This document shows positions 7,257-16,323 of a DNA stretch of 52,847 bases, piece after piece. Source of the stretch: an uncultured Lachnospiraceae bacterium (GTDB taxonomy: Bacteria; Bacillota; Clostridia; Lachnospirales; Lachnospiraceae); NCBI GenBank assembly GCA_910584685.1, contig CAJUAO010000020.1, positions 1-52,847 on the forward strand. Direction: 5' to 3'. A program made the position numbers and the translations under genes. Each line of letters opens with the position of its first letter. Position 1 is the first letter of the stretch. Under the pieces are notes generated by a model. It was not told the origin of the DNA and made no database searches. It worked only from the letters and a program-made list of their open reading frames with translations.

Positions 7257-8687
7257 TTATTCCGTGGCTTTTTGATACTGGCTGTTTATAGCCGTTACAA
7301 TTCCATCAACATATTTGTCCTTATTTGTAAGGAGATTCTGAAAATCATCTTCTACGGAAATAAATCCAAGCTCAATTATATAGCTTTCAATTCCCTGAAT
7401 GGATTTTACATATCTGTTTGCGCCGTATGTTGTTTTTCTTCCGTCTACATATGCGTTTGTAGCTATGCCGCCAAGCTCCCTTATCATGTAATAAAAATCA
7501 GTGGTAGTATCAACATTATAAGGCTCATATCCTCCTGCGGCAGCTTCAGACCTTGAGTCGGCCACGTCATTTTCTGAAAAAGCCCTTGTGTACACGCCCG
7601 GCACAACCTGAAAGGCAGCCATATTTGATTTTGGGGTATTTGCGCTGCTTGAGATATTGTCGGCAAGAGACTTTGCAAAGGCGCTTTCTCCCCGGCAGGA
7701 TACATACACCTGTACGCCGCCCTTGTATACATGCCCCTCGTTGCTGTTTAAATGAATGGAAAGGCAGAGCTTAGCGTTGCTTTTTCCGGCAATATTTACA
7801 CGGCCGTCATCATCATACATAGTGTAGGCCATAGGCGTATCGGAAGCCTCAGTTCCGTCTCTTGTAAGCTTTACCTTATAGCCCTGTTCTTCAAGTGATT
7901 TTTTTAATGCAAGAGAATAGTCAAGGGCAATGTCAGCTTCATAATAGGAGTCTTTTTTTGCCCCTACGTCTGTTCCCCCATGTCCCGGGTCTATGACTAT
8001 ATCGTATACGTCGTCGGGGAGGGCGCTGTAGCATACGTTAAAAAATCCGTAAGGCATATTATTTTCTGTTGAAAATCCAATATCTATTTTTTGATTTTTG
8101 TTATCTGATTTATTTGTATCTGTTATGGTATAATAGCATATTGAACTGTTATTGTTACCGGCGGAAGCCGTATCATACGAAAGAGAATAATAGTCGTATT
8201 CCCCGTCGGTGTATATGGCTTTAATAAGTATACAGTAGGAGCCGTTTGCAATATTTTCAAGGTCTATACCGTCGTTTATTTTCTTATAGGAGTTAAATGT
8301 AACCTGATTCTGGGGCAATTCATTGTAAACGGCAGAATAAGTATATGTTTCGCTTTCGGACGACAGATTTTTGGAATCATACGCCTGTGATAAAATAATA
8401 TAAACGTCTGCCACCGTTTTTCCCTCGGAAGCAATAAAGGAGCCTGACAGGCAAAAGCTTGTGCCATAGGTAAAAAAGCCTGTTACATTACAGAGCTTTT
8501 CCACACCGTCAAGCCCCGTGAATTTTTTTTCGTGGGGCGTATCAGCGCCGGTTGAATTTTCAGAACTGCCGCCTGAAGGCTTTATTGTATCGGAATGATG
8601 AGTGCTTATTATTCCTGCCCCTATAAAAATTACGGCGGTAATGATAACAAGTACAAGTATGATTTTTAATAACGCTTTTGTTTTCAT
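7257..8687 (-). CDS. Membrane-anchored N-acetylmuramoyl-L-alanine amidase
   Basis: A 476-residue amidase_3 (AmiC/CwlD-like) zinc enzyme that cleaves the amide bond between MurNAc and the stem peptide. Residues ~7-28 are a single N-terminal membrane segment. Residues 50-225 are an uncharacterised extracellular domain, beta-rich by appearance. The catalytic domain starts at DIVIDPGHGG (zinc His), with a Glu in YEADIALD, LSIHLNSN (second zinc His) and IIELGFIS (catalytic Glu) near the C-terminus. RBS GAGGAGGG precedes ATG 8687. It is transcribed away from the YfhO gene. A large disordered-looking insertion between the second His and the catalytic Glu (about residues 330-400) is longer than in minimal amidases. 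Confidence 0.9.
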   Translation of the reverse strand: MKTKALLKIILVLVIITAVIFIGAGIISTHHSDTIKPSGGSSENSTGADTPHEKKFTGLDGVEKLCNVTGFFTYGTSFCLSGSFIASEGKTVADVYIILSQAYDSKNLSSESETYTYSAVYNELPQNQVTFNSYKKINDGIDLENIANGSYCILIKAIYTDGEYDYYSLSYDTASAGNNNSSICYYTITDTNKSDNKNQKIDIGFSTENNMPYGFFNVCYSALPDDVYDIVIDPGHGGTDVGAKKDSYYEADIALDYSLALKKSLEEQGYKVKLTRDGTEASDTPMAYTMYDDDGRVNIAGKSNAKLCLSIHLNSNEGHVYKGGVQVYVSCRGESAFAKSLADNISSSANTPKSNMAAFQVVPGVYTRAFSENDVADSRSEAAAGGYEPYNVDTTTDFYYMIRELGGIATNAYVDGRKTTYGANRYVKSIQGIESYIIELGFISVEDDFQNLLTNKDKYVDGIVTAINSQYQKATE

Positions 8688-8739
8688 GTATTTTATACCC
8701 TCCTCACAGAATGTAAAATATATTACAGTAAAAATATAC

Positions 8740-8754
8740 TACAATCATATTGTA
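8740..8754. promoter_or_regulatory. Palindrome with opposed TACAAT hexamers
   Basis: TACAATCATATTGTA is a perfect palindrome around its centre in the divergent amidase/YfhO interval. Each arm can be read as a -10 box (TACAAT) on one strand. No good -35 hexamer is visible at 17 bp on either side, so it may equally be an operator. Confidence 0.35.
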
Positions 8755-8870
8755 TCATTTTCGTATATTTTTTAAAAGAAAAAAAGTTTATATTGCTGAT
8801 TTTTTTTAAAAAGGGTATAATCAAATTGCAAAAATTAAAGACATATCTGCGATATGCAAGGGTATTTAAA

Positions 8871-11501
8871 ATGAAGAAAAGATTTATAAAAAAGGATTAT
8901 ATAAATCTGGCAGTATTGTCAGGTATATATATACTGATTATATTGATATTAATTATTCCAAATAAAGTATACGGCTCGCAGCTTGACTGGGAGAATCAGC
9001 ACTGGGCGCTGCCGGAGTATTTTAGAAACAGATTTTATGAAACGGGACAGTTGTTTCCAAGCTTTGCAGCGGAGCTTGGAGGAGGGCAGAATATATATTA
9101 TTTTGCTTATTACGGCTTATACAGCCCATTTTTGATGCTGTCATATTTTCTTCCGTTTATTGATATGAGGGCATACATTATAGGAATAAATATAGCTGCA
9201 GTGTTTGCCGGCATATGGCTTTTTTATCTATGGATAAGAATGAAGTACAATCATAGGGTAACTTTTTTTATAACCCTGCTTTTTCTTACAGGGGCGCCTG
9301 TTATATTTCACAGCCACAGACATATAATGTTCGTGGATTATATCCCCTTTTTAATTATGCTGCTTATATCTGTAAAAAGCTATATGGAGGGAAGAGGAAG
9401 ATTGTGGCATATTACGGTAATAAGCCTTCTTCTTGTAACCACCAGCTTTTATTTCAGTGTGGGAAGCTTTATTGTGTCAGGCATTTATGCCATTATGCTG
9501 TATATTGAAAAAACAGATACAAAAGCTTTAAGAGAGCATATAAAGGAAGTCTTTTCTGCCGTTATGCCCGTTGTGGCGGCTGTATCGGCAGGGGTGTGCA
9601 TGGCGGGAATACTTCTTATTCCAACTCTGTCGGCGCTTTTAAGCGGCAGACAGGAAACACAGGGAGGCTTTGACGCCGGTATGCTTGCACTGTCATTAAA
9701 GGGTGAATTTCTCCTGTATGGCCCGTATTCCATGGGGATGAGCGCTATATCCATATATGGCGTTATATGGAGCTTCTTTGATAAAAGAAAAGGAGCGGGG
9801 GCAAACCGTTTTTTTGCTGTTATCCTTGGTTTACTGGCTGTATTTCCCATATTCGTGTATCTCCTTAACGGAGGCTTATACCTTGACGGAAAGGTACTTA
9901 TCCCATTTCTTTTGCCTGCTCTTTATGTTACGGCGCCCTTTGTTGAGGAATTATTTTCATTGGGCAGGGAGGGCTTAAAAGAAGGAGATGCTGAAAATAA
10001 AGAAGGCTCCTTTAAGAAAACATTTGCCATAGGAACGGCAATATGCATAATCCTGTTTATAGCCGGGCTTGATAAATATGAGAGACTGGCTCATTTAGCA
10101 GAGGTTATTCCTCTTGCTGTATGCCTGTTTATATATATGAAAAATAAAAAACCTAAGACGGTGCTTGTGCCGTTTGGAGCTATAGCCCTCTTGGTATGTA
10201 TTGTTTTAAACTGTACGGATTCCTTAGTTGAGCGTGACGAAAGCAGAAGCGATAACAGAAGAAGCGCAAAGGAACTGGCAGATAATATAATTGAGCAGGA
10301 AAAAAGCGTATACAGGTTTACCTCTAACTGGGGCAGGTGGGCAAACCCCAATATGGTGCTGACAAAAGGCTATAAGCAGGTATCGGTATATTCATCATCT
10401 GTTAATACAAATTTTAAGGACTTTTATTTAAATGAGATGTATAATGATATAACATACAGAAATAACGCCATATTGTCAGCCTCCTACAATTCCCTTTTTA
10501 ACATATATATGGGAGTAAAATACTATATAAGCAGAGAAGGCTTTGTTCCTATAGGCTATGAAAAGCTTTACGAAAAAAATAATATATCAGTATACGGCAA
10601 TGAAACAGCGTATCCCATAGGCTACGCCACATCAAATGTTATAGGGGAAAAGCTGTATGACAGTCTTGATTATCCTTATAATATAGAAAGTCTGCTAAAA
10701 TATAAGGCGGCAGATGAAAAAGCATCTTTTGCCTCTGCCTGCAGTGAAAATAAAGATATAGGATTTGCCATAGAAAAAGCGGACATATCCTATGACGTCA
10801 TCAATGAAAATGACGAAGAAATAAAAGTGACGGAGAATGGCTTAAGGGTTGCCATAAAAGAAAACAGTCAGGCAAGGAAGCTTATTTTTTCACTTAAAAA
10901 ACCTGTGGAGGGGAAAATTATTTTTATAAGGCTTAAGGTGGACAACAGCTTAGAGGGAGCCGAAAGCATTGATGTAAGCGTAACCTTAAACGGAATAAAA
11001 AACAAGCTTACGGGAGCAGACTGGAAATATCACAACGGGAACTATATGTTTGAATATGTTCTTGACGGAACAAAATACACAGACAGCATAAACGTAAGCT
11101 TTTCACCGGGATATTATGAAATAAGTGATATAGAGTGCTATACCCTGGATTATGACTGTGTAAAGGAGTTTAGGGAGTCTCTGGATGAATTTTACATTGA
11201 CAGGGAAAAAACAAAGGGCGATATTATAGAGGGAAGCATAGACGTAAAAAATGACGGCTGGTTTCATATATCCCTGCCCTATGACAAGGGCTTTTGTATA
11301 TATGTAGACGGCGTAAGGACAGATTACTATACATCCGACAAGGATTTTATAGGCTTTGCCATAGAAAAGGGGCGTCACAATATACTGATAGAGTATAGGG
11401 CGCCCGGCTATAATGCAGGTATGCTTCTGTCCATAGCAGGAGTATTGATGCTTATAGCAGAAATTGCTTTCAGCATAATAAAAAAGCATAAAAACAGATA
11501 A
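8871..11501 (+). CDS. YfhO-family polytopic membrane protein
   Basis: An 876-residue membrane protein of the YfhO type (GT-C-like architecture). There are about a dozen hydrophobic segments in the first ~440 residues, starting with a Lys-rich cytosolic N-terminus. An extracellular soluble domain of ~380 residues follows, and a last membrane helix with a KKHKNR tail. An early acidic motif, SQLDWENQHW after helix 1, is in the place expected for a GT-C catalytic loop. B. subtilis YfhO/CsbB work in lipoteichoic-acid glycosylation; a role in transferring sugars to envelope polymers is inferred. ATG 8871 has AAGGG eight bases upstream; an upstream in-frame TTG (8793) has no ribosome site. A PIG-L deacetylase follows 28 bp later. 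Confidence 0.8.
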   Translation: MKKRFIKKDYINLAVLSGIYILIILILIIPNKVYGSQLDWENQHWALPEYFRNRFYETGQLFPSFAAELGGGQNIYYFAYYGLYSPFLMLSYFLPFIDMRAYIIGINIAAVFAGIWLFYLWIRMKYNHRVTFFITLLFLTGAPVIFHSHRHIMFVDYIPFLIMLLISVKSYMEGRGRLWHITVISLLLVTTSFYFSVGSFIVSGIYAIMLYIEKTDTKALREHIKEVFSAVMPVVAAVSAGVCMAGILLIPTLSALLSGRQETQGGFDAGMLALSLKGEFLLYGPYSMGMSAISIYGVIWSFFDKRKGAGANRFFAVILGLLAVFPIFVYLLNGGLYLDGKVLIPFLLPALYVTAPFVEELFSLGREGLKEGDAENKEGSFKKTFAIGTAICIILFIAGLDKYERLAHLAEVIPLAVCLFIYMKNKKPKTVLVPFGAIALLVCIVLNCTDSLVERDESRSDNRRSAKELADNIIEQEKSVYRFTSNWGRWANPNMVLTKGYKQVSVYSSSVNTNFKDFYLNEMYNDITYRNNAILSASYNSLFNIYMGVKYYISREGFVPIGYEKLYEKNNISVYGNETAYPIGYATSNVIGEKLYDSLDYPYNIESLLKYKAADEKASFASACSENKDIGFAIEKADISYDVINENDEEIKVTENGLRVAIKENSQARKLIFSLKKPVEGKIIFIRLKVDNSLEGAESIDVSVTLNGIKNKLTGADWKYHNGNYMFEYVLDGTKYTDSINVSFSPGYYEISDIECYTLDYDCVKEFRESLDEFYIDREKTKGDIIEGSIDVKNDGWFHISLPYDKGFCIYVDGVRTDYYTSDKDFIGFAIEKGRHNILIEYRAPGYNAGMLLSIAGVLMLIAEIAFSIIKKHKNR

Positions 11502-11529
11502 GCATAGATGAACAGAAGGAACATAAGAT

Positions 11530-12264
11530 ATGAAAAAGATATTAAGGAAATTGTTTAAGATACTGATGTCCGCAGGCTTAGCGGTAATAAGCACAGCCAT
11601 CATTGCCGCCGGATTTATGACCTATAGCGCATATCATTTAACGACTCTCTCAGATGAAGAAATAAGCTCCATAGTTGAAAACAAAGCAGAAAAGCTTATG
11701 ATAGTTGCGCACCCTGACGACGAAGCTCTTTGGGGAGGGCTTCACCTTCTTGAGGGCGGATATTTTGTGGTATGTATTACAAACGGCAATAATTCCACAC
11801 GAAAAGAGGAATTTTATAATGCGCTGAAGAAGTCAGGAAACAGCGGTATAATACTGTCATATCCCGATAAGGTTTTAACAAGGAGAGACAGTTGGAAAAA
11901 TGTGAGAGAATACATAGAGAGCGATATAGAAAAAATTTTAACATCAAAGGAATGGGATATTGTAGTTACCCATAATCCTGCCGGAGAATACGGTCATATC
12001 CACCACAAGATGACAAGCGCCGTTGTCAGGGAAAAATCCATTGAATACGGTATGGAGAAAAAGCTTTGGTATTTTGGAAAATATTTAAAAAAGGCTGAGG
12101 CTGATAAAATAAATGAAGCTATGAGGGAATATGACAGTGAGAAGCTAAAGGGCAAGGAGGAGCTTCTTTCACTGTATGCGTCCCAGGAAAAAACCATAAA
12201 TAAGTTTAGCCACATGAATCCCTATGAAAACTGGATATCATATGAAGCATGGACGTCTGAATAA
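11530..12264 (+). CDS. Membrane-anchored PIG-L/LmbE deacetylase
   Basis: A 244-residue zinc-dependent de-N-acetylase of the PIG-L/LmbE family. Residues ~10-35 are a membrane anchor. The AHPDDE motif at residues 60-65 supplies two zinc ligands and the catalytic base, and EYGHIHH near 157-163 supplies the third ligand. Orientation of the anchor suggests an extracytoplasmic catalytic domain acting on amino-sugar-containing envelope glycans; this is inference. It lies 28 bp after the YfhO-like gene with its own AGAAGGA ribosome site and is probably in the same transcript. The pairing suggests a glycan is first transferred then deacetylated. Confidence 0.85.
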   Translation: MKKILRKLFKILMSAGLAVISTAIIAAGFMTYSAYHLTTLSDEEISSIVENKAEKLMIVAHPDDEALWGGLHLLEGGYFVVCITNGNNSTRKEEFYNALKKSGNSGIILSYPDKVLTRRDSWKNVREYIESDIEKILTSKEWDIVVTHNPAGEYGHIHHKMTSAVVREKSIEYGMEKKLWYFGKYLKKAEADKINEAMREYDSEKLKGKEELLSLYASQEKTINKFSHMNPYENWISYEAWTSE

Positions 12265-12341
12265 CAAAAGTGTCAGAATGCATATTAAAAACACATTAAG
12301 AAGATTAAAAATTAAAATTTGAAATTATTGTAAATTTCTTA

Positions 12342-12369
12342 TACCATTATTTAAAAAATATGGTACAAT
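12342..12369 (+). promoter_or_regulatory. Inverted repeat overlapping a TACAAT -10
   Basis: TACCAT (12342-12347) and ATGGTA (12360-12365) form an inverted repeat with an A/T centre, directly abutting TACAAT (12364-12369). No convincing -35 is visible. It could be an operator and weak promoter for the polysaccharide deacetylase gene. Confidence 0.35.
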
Positions 12370-12414
12370 GTATCTGTGTGCATTTTTTGCACATATTATT
12401 ATGGAGGATAAACA

Positions 12415-13311
12415 ATGGGTGAATTAACACCGGAACGCAGAGCCAGGATAAATCGTATAAAAAAGGTATTAGTCAGGATTAATTTTACTGTTCTTTTTGT
12501 ATTATTTGCAGCCTGTATTTTATTGCTTATACGAAATATAATTTTATCTGAACGTGTAGAGACACTGAATTGGAAACTCTTAGAGGCAGAGAAGGAGATA
12601 AAAAATAAATTAAATACAGAGGATAAAAACAGTGAACCGGAAATTCCCACAGAGGATTTGTCTTCTGTTTCGGTGAATCCTGAGCTTGTATATGAAAAAA
12701 TAGCATACCTGACCTTTGATGACGGTCCAAGCGAGAATACTGTCAACATATTAGATATTCTTGACAGGTATAAGGTTAAGGCTACTTTCTTTGTAAACGG
12801 CAAGGAAGGAGCTGTAAACGAGGAGAGATATAAGGAAATTGCAAAAAGAGGACATTCCATAGGATTGCATTCATATACCCATAATTTTGAGCAAGTGTAT
12901 GAATCCGTTGAGAGCTTTAGTCAGGATACTGAAAGGATACACGCATATATACAGAATATAACAGGGGTAGATACCTGCCTGTACAGGTTTCCGGGAGGCA
13001 GCAGTACTACCAGAACGGCAAATATTCTTGAATATATTGATTATATCGGAAGTATCGGATATAAGTATTTTGACTGGAATGTGTCAAGCGGTGATGCGGC
13101 GGCGGTGTCGCTGACTGCGGAGAACATTGTTGAAAATGTTATGAATGGAGTAACGGGGCATAACAGGGTTATTATTCTTATGCATGATTCAGCGGCAAGG
13201 GATACCACTGTTGAGGCGTTACCTACTATCATAGAAAAATTATTAAATGAAGGCTATGAGATATTACCTATAGTCGAAACAACTACACCCGTACACCATA
13301 CGGTAAATTAA
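12415..13311 (+). CDS. NodB-type polysaccharide deacetylase (CE4)
   Basis: A 298-residue membrane-anchored CE4 deacetylase, likely acting on peptidoglycan or another N-acetylated wall glycan. Residues ~22-42 are a membrane segment, followed by a short coiled and acidic stalk. The NodB domain shows TFDDGPS (motif 1 with catalytic Asp and metal Asp), HSIGLHSYTH (motif 2, two metal His), YRFPGGS (motif 3), DWNVSSGDA (motif 4) and IILMHDSA (motif 5 with catalytic His). All five motifs are intact. RBS ATGGAGGATAA. It comes before the bactofilin gene, 18 bp apart, so the two envelope-shape functions may be linked. Confidence 0.92.
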   Translation: MGELTPERRARINRIKKVLVRINFTVLFVLFAACILLLIRNIILSERVETLNWKLLEAEKEIKNKLNTEDKNSEPEIPTEDLSSVSVNPELVYEKIAYLTFDDGPSENTVNILDILDRYKVKATFFVNGKEGAVNEERYKEIAKRGHSIGLHSYTHNFEQVYESVESFSQDTERIHAYIQNITGVDTCLYRFPGGSSTTRTANILEYIDYIGSIGYKYFDWNVSSGDAAAVSLTAENIVENVMNGVTGHNRVIILMHDSAARDTTVEALPTIIEKLLNEGYEILPIVETTTPVHHTVN

Positions 13312-13329
13312 CACTTGGAGGAAAGAAAG

Positions 13330-14160
13330 ATGAGTTTTTTAAAGGATTTTAAGGATGATTTATCCCAGGCGGTAAACGAGCTTGTAACCGAAGACGGGGA
13401 TAAGGAAACAACGAAGGCAAAGAGCGAGCCGGAGGCAGAGGATGTATCTGACAGTGATATGGTTAATACGCTTGACGAGGATGTTCTGGCAGGACTTGAT
13501 TTGGATACTATAAGTGATTTGCTGGAGGATACGGAAGAAGAGGAAGTAAATGAGGAACCTGAAGTTGATTTAACAGAGGAAACAGCTATAGAGGAAGATG
13601 AAAAAGAGGAAGCTCCTATGCCTAAAAAGCCGCAGCCTGAAAAGAAAGCGGAGCTTAAGGAGCCGGCAGCTTCTTCTGAGGATGAAGATGATATACCTAG
13701 CGACGAGGTTGCAGAAATTACAAAGGGCACGTCTATTACAGGAAATATAATGTCAGACGGCTCAATAAATGTATACGGAAAGATTATAGGCGACGTAACA
13801 TGTAAGGGCAAGATGGTTATTACAGGCATGGTACAGGGAACGTCAATGGCAAGCGAAATTTTTGCAAATAACGCAAAGATTGAGGGTGATGTTAAAAGCT
13901 CGGGAAGCATAAAAATCGGCAACGGCTCTATTATTATGGGAAATGTATATGCCACAAGCGCCGTTATCGGAGGAGCCGTAAGAGGCGATATTGATGTTCA
14001 CGGGCCTGTTATTGTTGACGCCACGGCAGTTGTACAGGGAAATATTAAGTCACGTTCAGTTCAGATAAACAACGGCGCAGCCATAGAGGGCTTCTGTTCT
14101 CAGTGCTATGCAGATATTGACTACAAGGCATTGTTTGACGATACATTTGGAAAAAATTAA
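13330..14160 (+). CDS. Bactofilin with acidic N-terminal tail
   Basis: A 276-residue polymer-forming cytoskeletal protein (bactofilin, DUF583). Residues 1-135 are a highly acidic, low-complexity tail rich in Glu/Asp, with a Lys/Pro patch (PKKPQPEKK). The beta-helix core spans about 138-260, with glycine-rich hexad-like turns such as GSINVYGKIIGDV and IEGDVKSSGSIKIG. Bactofilins scaffold envelope enzymes at defined cell sites. It lies between a CE4 deacetylase and pyrH. ATG 13330 follows TTGGAGGAAAG; an upstream TTG in frame would start inside the ribosome site. The acidic tail is longer than in minimal bactofilins. Confidence 0.92.
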   Translation: MSFLKDFKDDLSQAVNELVTEDGDKETTKAKSEPEAEDVSDSDMVNTLDEDVLAGLDLDTISDLLEDTEEEEVNEEPEVDLTEETAIEEDEKEEAPMPKKPQPEKKAELKEPAASSEDEDDIPSDEVAEITKGTSITGNIMSDGSINVYGKIIGDVTCKGKMVITGMVQGTSMASEIFANNAKIEGDVKSSGSIKIGNGSIIMGNVYATSAVIGGAVRGDIDVHGPVIVDATAVVQGNIKSRSVQINNGAAIEGFCSQCYADIDYKALFDDTFGKN

Positions 14161-14175
14161 AAGAGGTGGCAAAGG

Positions 14176-14883
14176 GTGAAGGAGATAAAGAGAGTTTTAC
14201 TTAAGCTCAGCGGAGAGGCACTTGCAGGAGATAAGCATACGGGCTTTGACGAGGCTACGGTAGTGGGCGTTGCAAAACAGATAAAAACTGTTACGGATAT
14301 GGGGATACAGACAGGAATAGTAATTGGAGGCGGAAACTTCTGGCGAGGCCGTTCCAGTGAGAAAATTGACAGGACAAAGGCTGATGCCATAGGTATGCTT
14401 GCCACGGTTATGAACTGTATTTATGTGTCGGAAATATTCCGCACTGAGGGTATGATGACGCAGGTGCTGACGCCCTTTGAATGCGGTCCGTTTACAAAGC
14501 TCTATTCAAAGGACAGGGCAAACAAATACTTTAATAAGGGTATGGTAGTTTTCTTTGCAGGAGGAATAGGCCATCCGTATTTTTCTACCGATATGGCAAC
14601 AGTTCTTCGGGCAATAGAAATTGAAGCAGATATTATTCTCTCGGCAAAATCAATAGACGGCGTATATGACAGCGACCCTGCCAAAAATCCGGCTGCAAAG
14701 AAATATGATGAGATTTCCATACAGGATGTTATCGATAAAAAGCTTGGGGTTATTGACCTGGCAGCATCAGTCATGTGCATGGAAAACAGGATGCCTATGC
14801 TTATATTCGGCCTTAATGAAAAGGACAGTATAATTAATACGGTAAACGGAAACTTTACAGGTACAAAAATTACGGTTGATTAA
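14176..14883 (+). CDS. pyrH: UMP kinase
   Basis: A 235-residue bacterial UMP kinase of the amino-acid-kinase fold, making UDP from UMP with ATP. LKLSGEAL at the N-terminus (phosphate binding), VIGGGNFWRG near residues 53-62 and the TRTADAIGML-equivalent stretch (residues ~68-77) mark the family; the length is normal. The start is GTG 14176, preceded by AGAGGTGG. It opens the conserved pyrH-frr-uppS-cdsA cluster and follows bactofilin by 15 bp. Confidence 0.97.
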   Translation: MKEIKRVLLKLSGEALAGDKHTGFDEATVVGVAKQIKTVTDMGIQTGIVIGGGNFWRGRSSEKIDRTKADAIGMLATVMNCIYVSEIFRTEGMMTQVLTPFECGPFTKLYSKDRANKYFNKGMVVFFAGGIGHPYFSTDMATVLRAIEIEADIILSAKSIDGVYDSDPAKNPAAKKYDEISIQDVIDKKLGVIDLAASVMCMENRMPMLIFGLNEKDSIINTVNGNFTGTKITVD

Positions 14884-14919
14884 AATTATTCAGAAAACAT
14901 TTTAAAGGAGATATATACA

Positions 14920-15474
14920 ATGGATTCAAGATTAAATCAGTACGAGGAGAAAATGCAGAAGACACTGGATTCCCTTTTGTCCGAATTTGCTACTATAAGG
15001 GCAGGAAGAGCAAACCCTCATATACTTGATAAGCTTAGGGTGGATTATTACGGTACTCCGACGCCATTTCAGCAGGTAGCCAATATATCCGTGCCTGAGG
15101 CCCGCATGATACAGATACAGCCATGGGAGCCGAATCTTATAAAGGACATAGAAAAGGCAATACTTAACTCAGACTTAGGACTTACTCCAAACAACGACGG
15201 AAAGATAATACGTCTTGTTTTTCCGGAGCTTACAGAGGATAGAAGAAAAGAGCTTGTAAAGGATGTAAAGAAAAAGGGTGAAAATGGAAAGGTAGCGGTA
15301 AGAAATATAAGAAGAGACGCTAATGACGTATTTAAGAAGCAGGCAAAGGCAAACGAGATTTCAGAGGATGAAGGAAAGCAGCTTGAAGATGAAATACAGA
15401 AGCTTACAGACAAGTATGTTGATAAGGTAGATAAGGCTGTAGAAGAAAAATCTAAGGAAATACTTACAGTTTAA
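14920..15474 (+). CDS. frr: Ribosome recycling factor
   Basis: A 184-residue protein that, with EF-G, splits post-termination ribosomes. The N-terminal helix and the signature RAGRANPHILDKLRV-type segment (residues ~27-41) are present, followed by the YYGTPTPFQQVANISVPE beta domain and the long C-terminal helices rich in Lys/Glu. Full length and typical. RBS AAAGGAGATATATACA. It lies 36 bp after pyrH. Confidence 0.97.
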   Translation: MDSRLNQYEEKMQKTLDSLLSEFATIRAGRANPHILDKLRVDYYGTPTPFQQVANISVPEARMIQIQPWEPNLIKDIEKAILNSDLGLTPNNDGKIIRLVFPELTEDRRKELVKDVKKKGENGKVAVRNIRRDANDVFKKQAKANEISEDEGKQLEDEIQKLTDKYVDKVDKAVEEKSKEILTV

Positions 15475-15490
15475 TGTACATTAAATAAAA

Positions 15491-15535
15491 TACCCTGCCG
15501 TATGGCTCGCAGCTTTGTGAGTCTTCGGCAGGGCA
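15491..15535 (+). terminator. Hairpin between frr and uppS
   Basis: CCCTGCCG (15493-15500) pairs with CGGCAGGG (15526-15533); inside, GGCTCGCA can pair weakly with TGTGAGTC. The tract after the stem is A/T-rich but not a U-run, so this may be a partial terminator, processing site or attenuator in the operon rather than a full stop. Confidence 0.5.
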
Positions 15536-15600
15536 GAATTTAATAATAAATAATATAGCTTTAAAGGGGCATATTATTGATGTAAAGGTGAGGATTTGGT

Positions 15601-16323
15601 ATGTCACGGGATAAAACTACATTAAGTATTCCAAATCATGTAGCAATTATACTTGATGGAAACGGAAGATGGGCTAAGAAGAAACTGCTTCCCAGAAACC
15701 TTGGGCACAAGGCGGGAGCTAAGGCAGTGGAGGATATATGCGAGGACGCATGGAATCTTGGCATAAAATATCTTACGGTATACGCCTTTTCTACGGAGAA
15801 CTGGAAAAGACCGGAGGATGAGGTAAATGCTCTTATGAAGCTTTTAAGAAATTATCTTAAGGATTGCATTGAGCGTTCAAACAAAAATAATATGCGTGTA
15901 CGCGTTATAGGAGAAAAGTCAGGATTAAGCCATGATATACGTGACAGCATAGAGGAGCTTGAGAAGGTAACAGAGAAAAATACAGGATTAAATTTTACCA
16001 TAGCCATAAACTACGGCAGCCGCGACGAGATAACAAGGGCGGTAAGGCTCATAGCAAGGAGAGCGGCGTCAGGTGAGATTAATCCTGATACTATAGATAT
16101 GGATATTATCAGTGAAAGTCTGGATACAAAGGGAATACCTGACCCGGATTTGCTTATCAGAACAAGCGGCGAGGAGAGACTGTCGAATTTTCTCCTGTGG
16201 CAGCTTGCATATACGGAATTTTATTTTACTGACGTGCTTTGGCCGGATTTTGATAAAAGGGAGCTTGAGAAAGCTATAGAAAAGTATAATGGACGAGAGA
16301 GAAGATTTGGAGGAGTAAAATAG
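15601..16323 (+). CDS. uppS: Undecaprenyl diphosphate synthase (cis-prenyltransferase)
   Basis: A 240-residue cis-prenyltransferase that extends FPP with IPP to the C55 carrier for wall synthesis. IILDGNGRWAK (residues ~17-27, catalytic Asp), AFSTENWKRP (~61-70), and the C-terminal PDLLIRTSGEERLSNFLLWQ and LWPDF segments are intact. RBS AGGTGAGGA. No gap to cdsA: its TAG is followed directly by the cdsA ATG. Confidence 0.97.
   Translation: MSRDKTTLSIPNHVAIILDGNGRWAKKKLLPRNLGHKAGAKAVEDICEDAWNLGIKYLTVYAFSTENWKRPEDEVNALMKLLRNYLKDCIERSNKNNMRVRVIGEKSGLSHDIRDSIEELEKVTEKNTGLNFTIAINYGSRDEITRAVRLIARRAASGEINPDTIDMDIISESLDTKGIPDPDLLIRTSGEERLSNFLLWQLAYTEFYFTDVLWPDFDKRELEKAIEKYNGRERRFGGVK

Noticed and set aside
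15491..15535. The frr-uppS hairpin as another dispersed mobile repeat
   Set aside because: It is short and matches neither the foldback core nor arms nor any other site I could see in the window.
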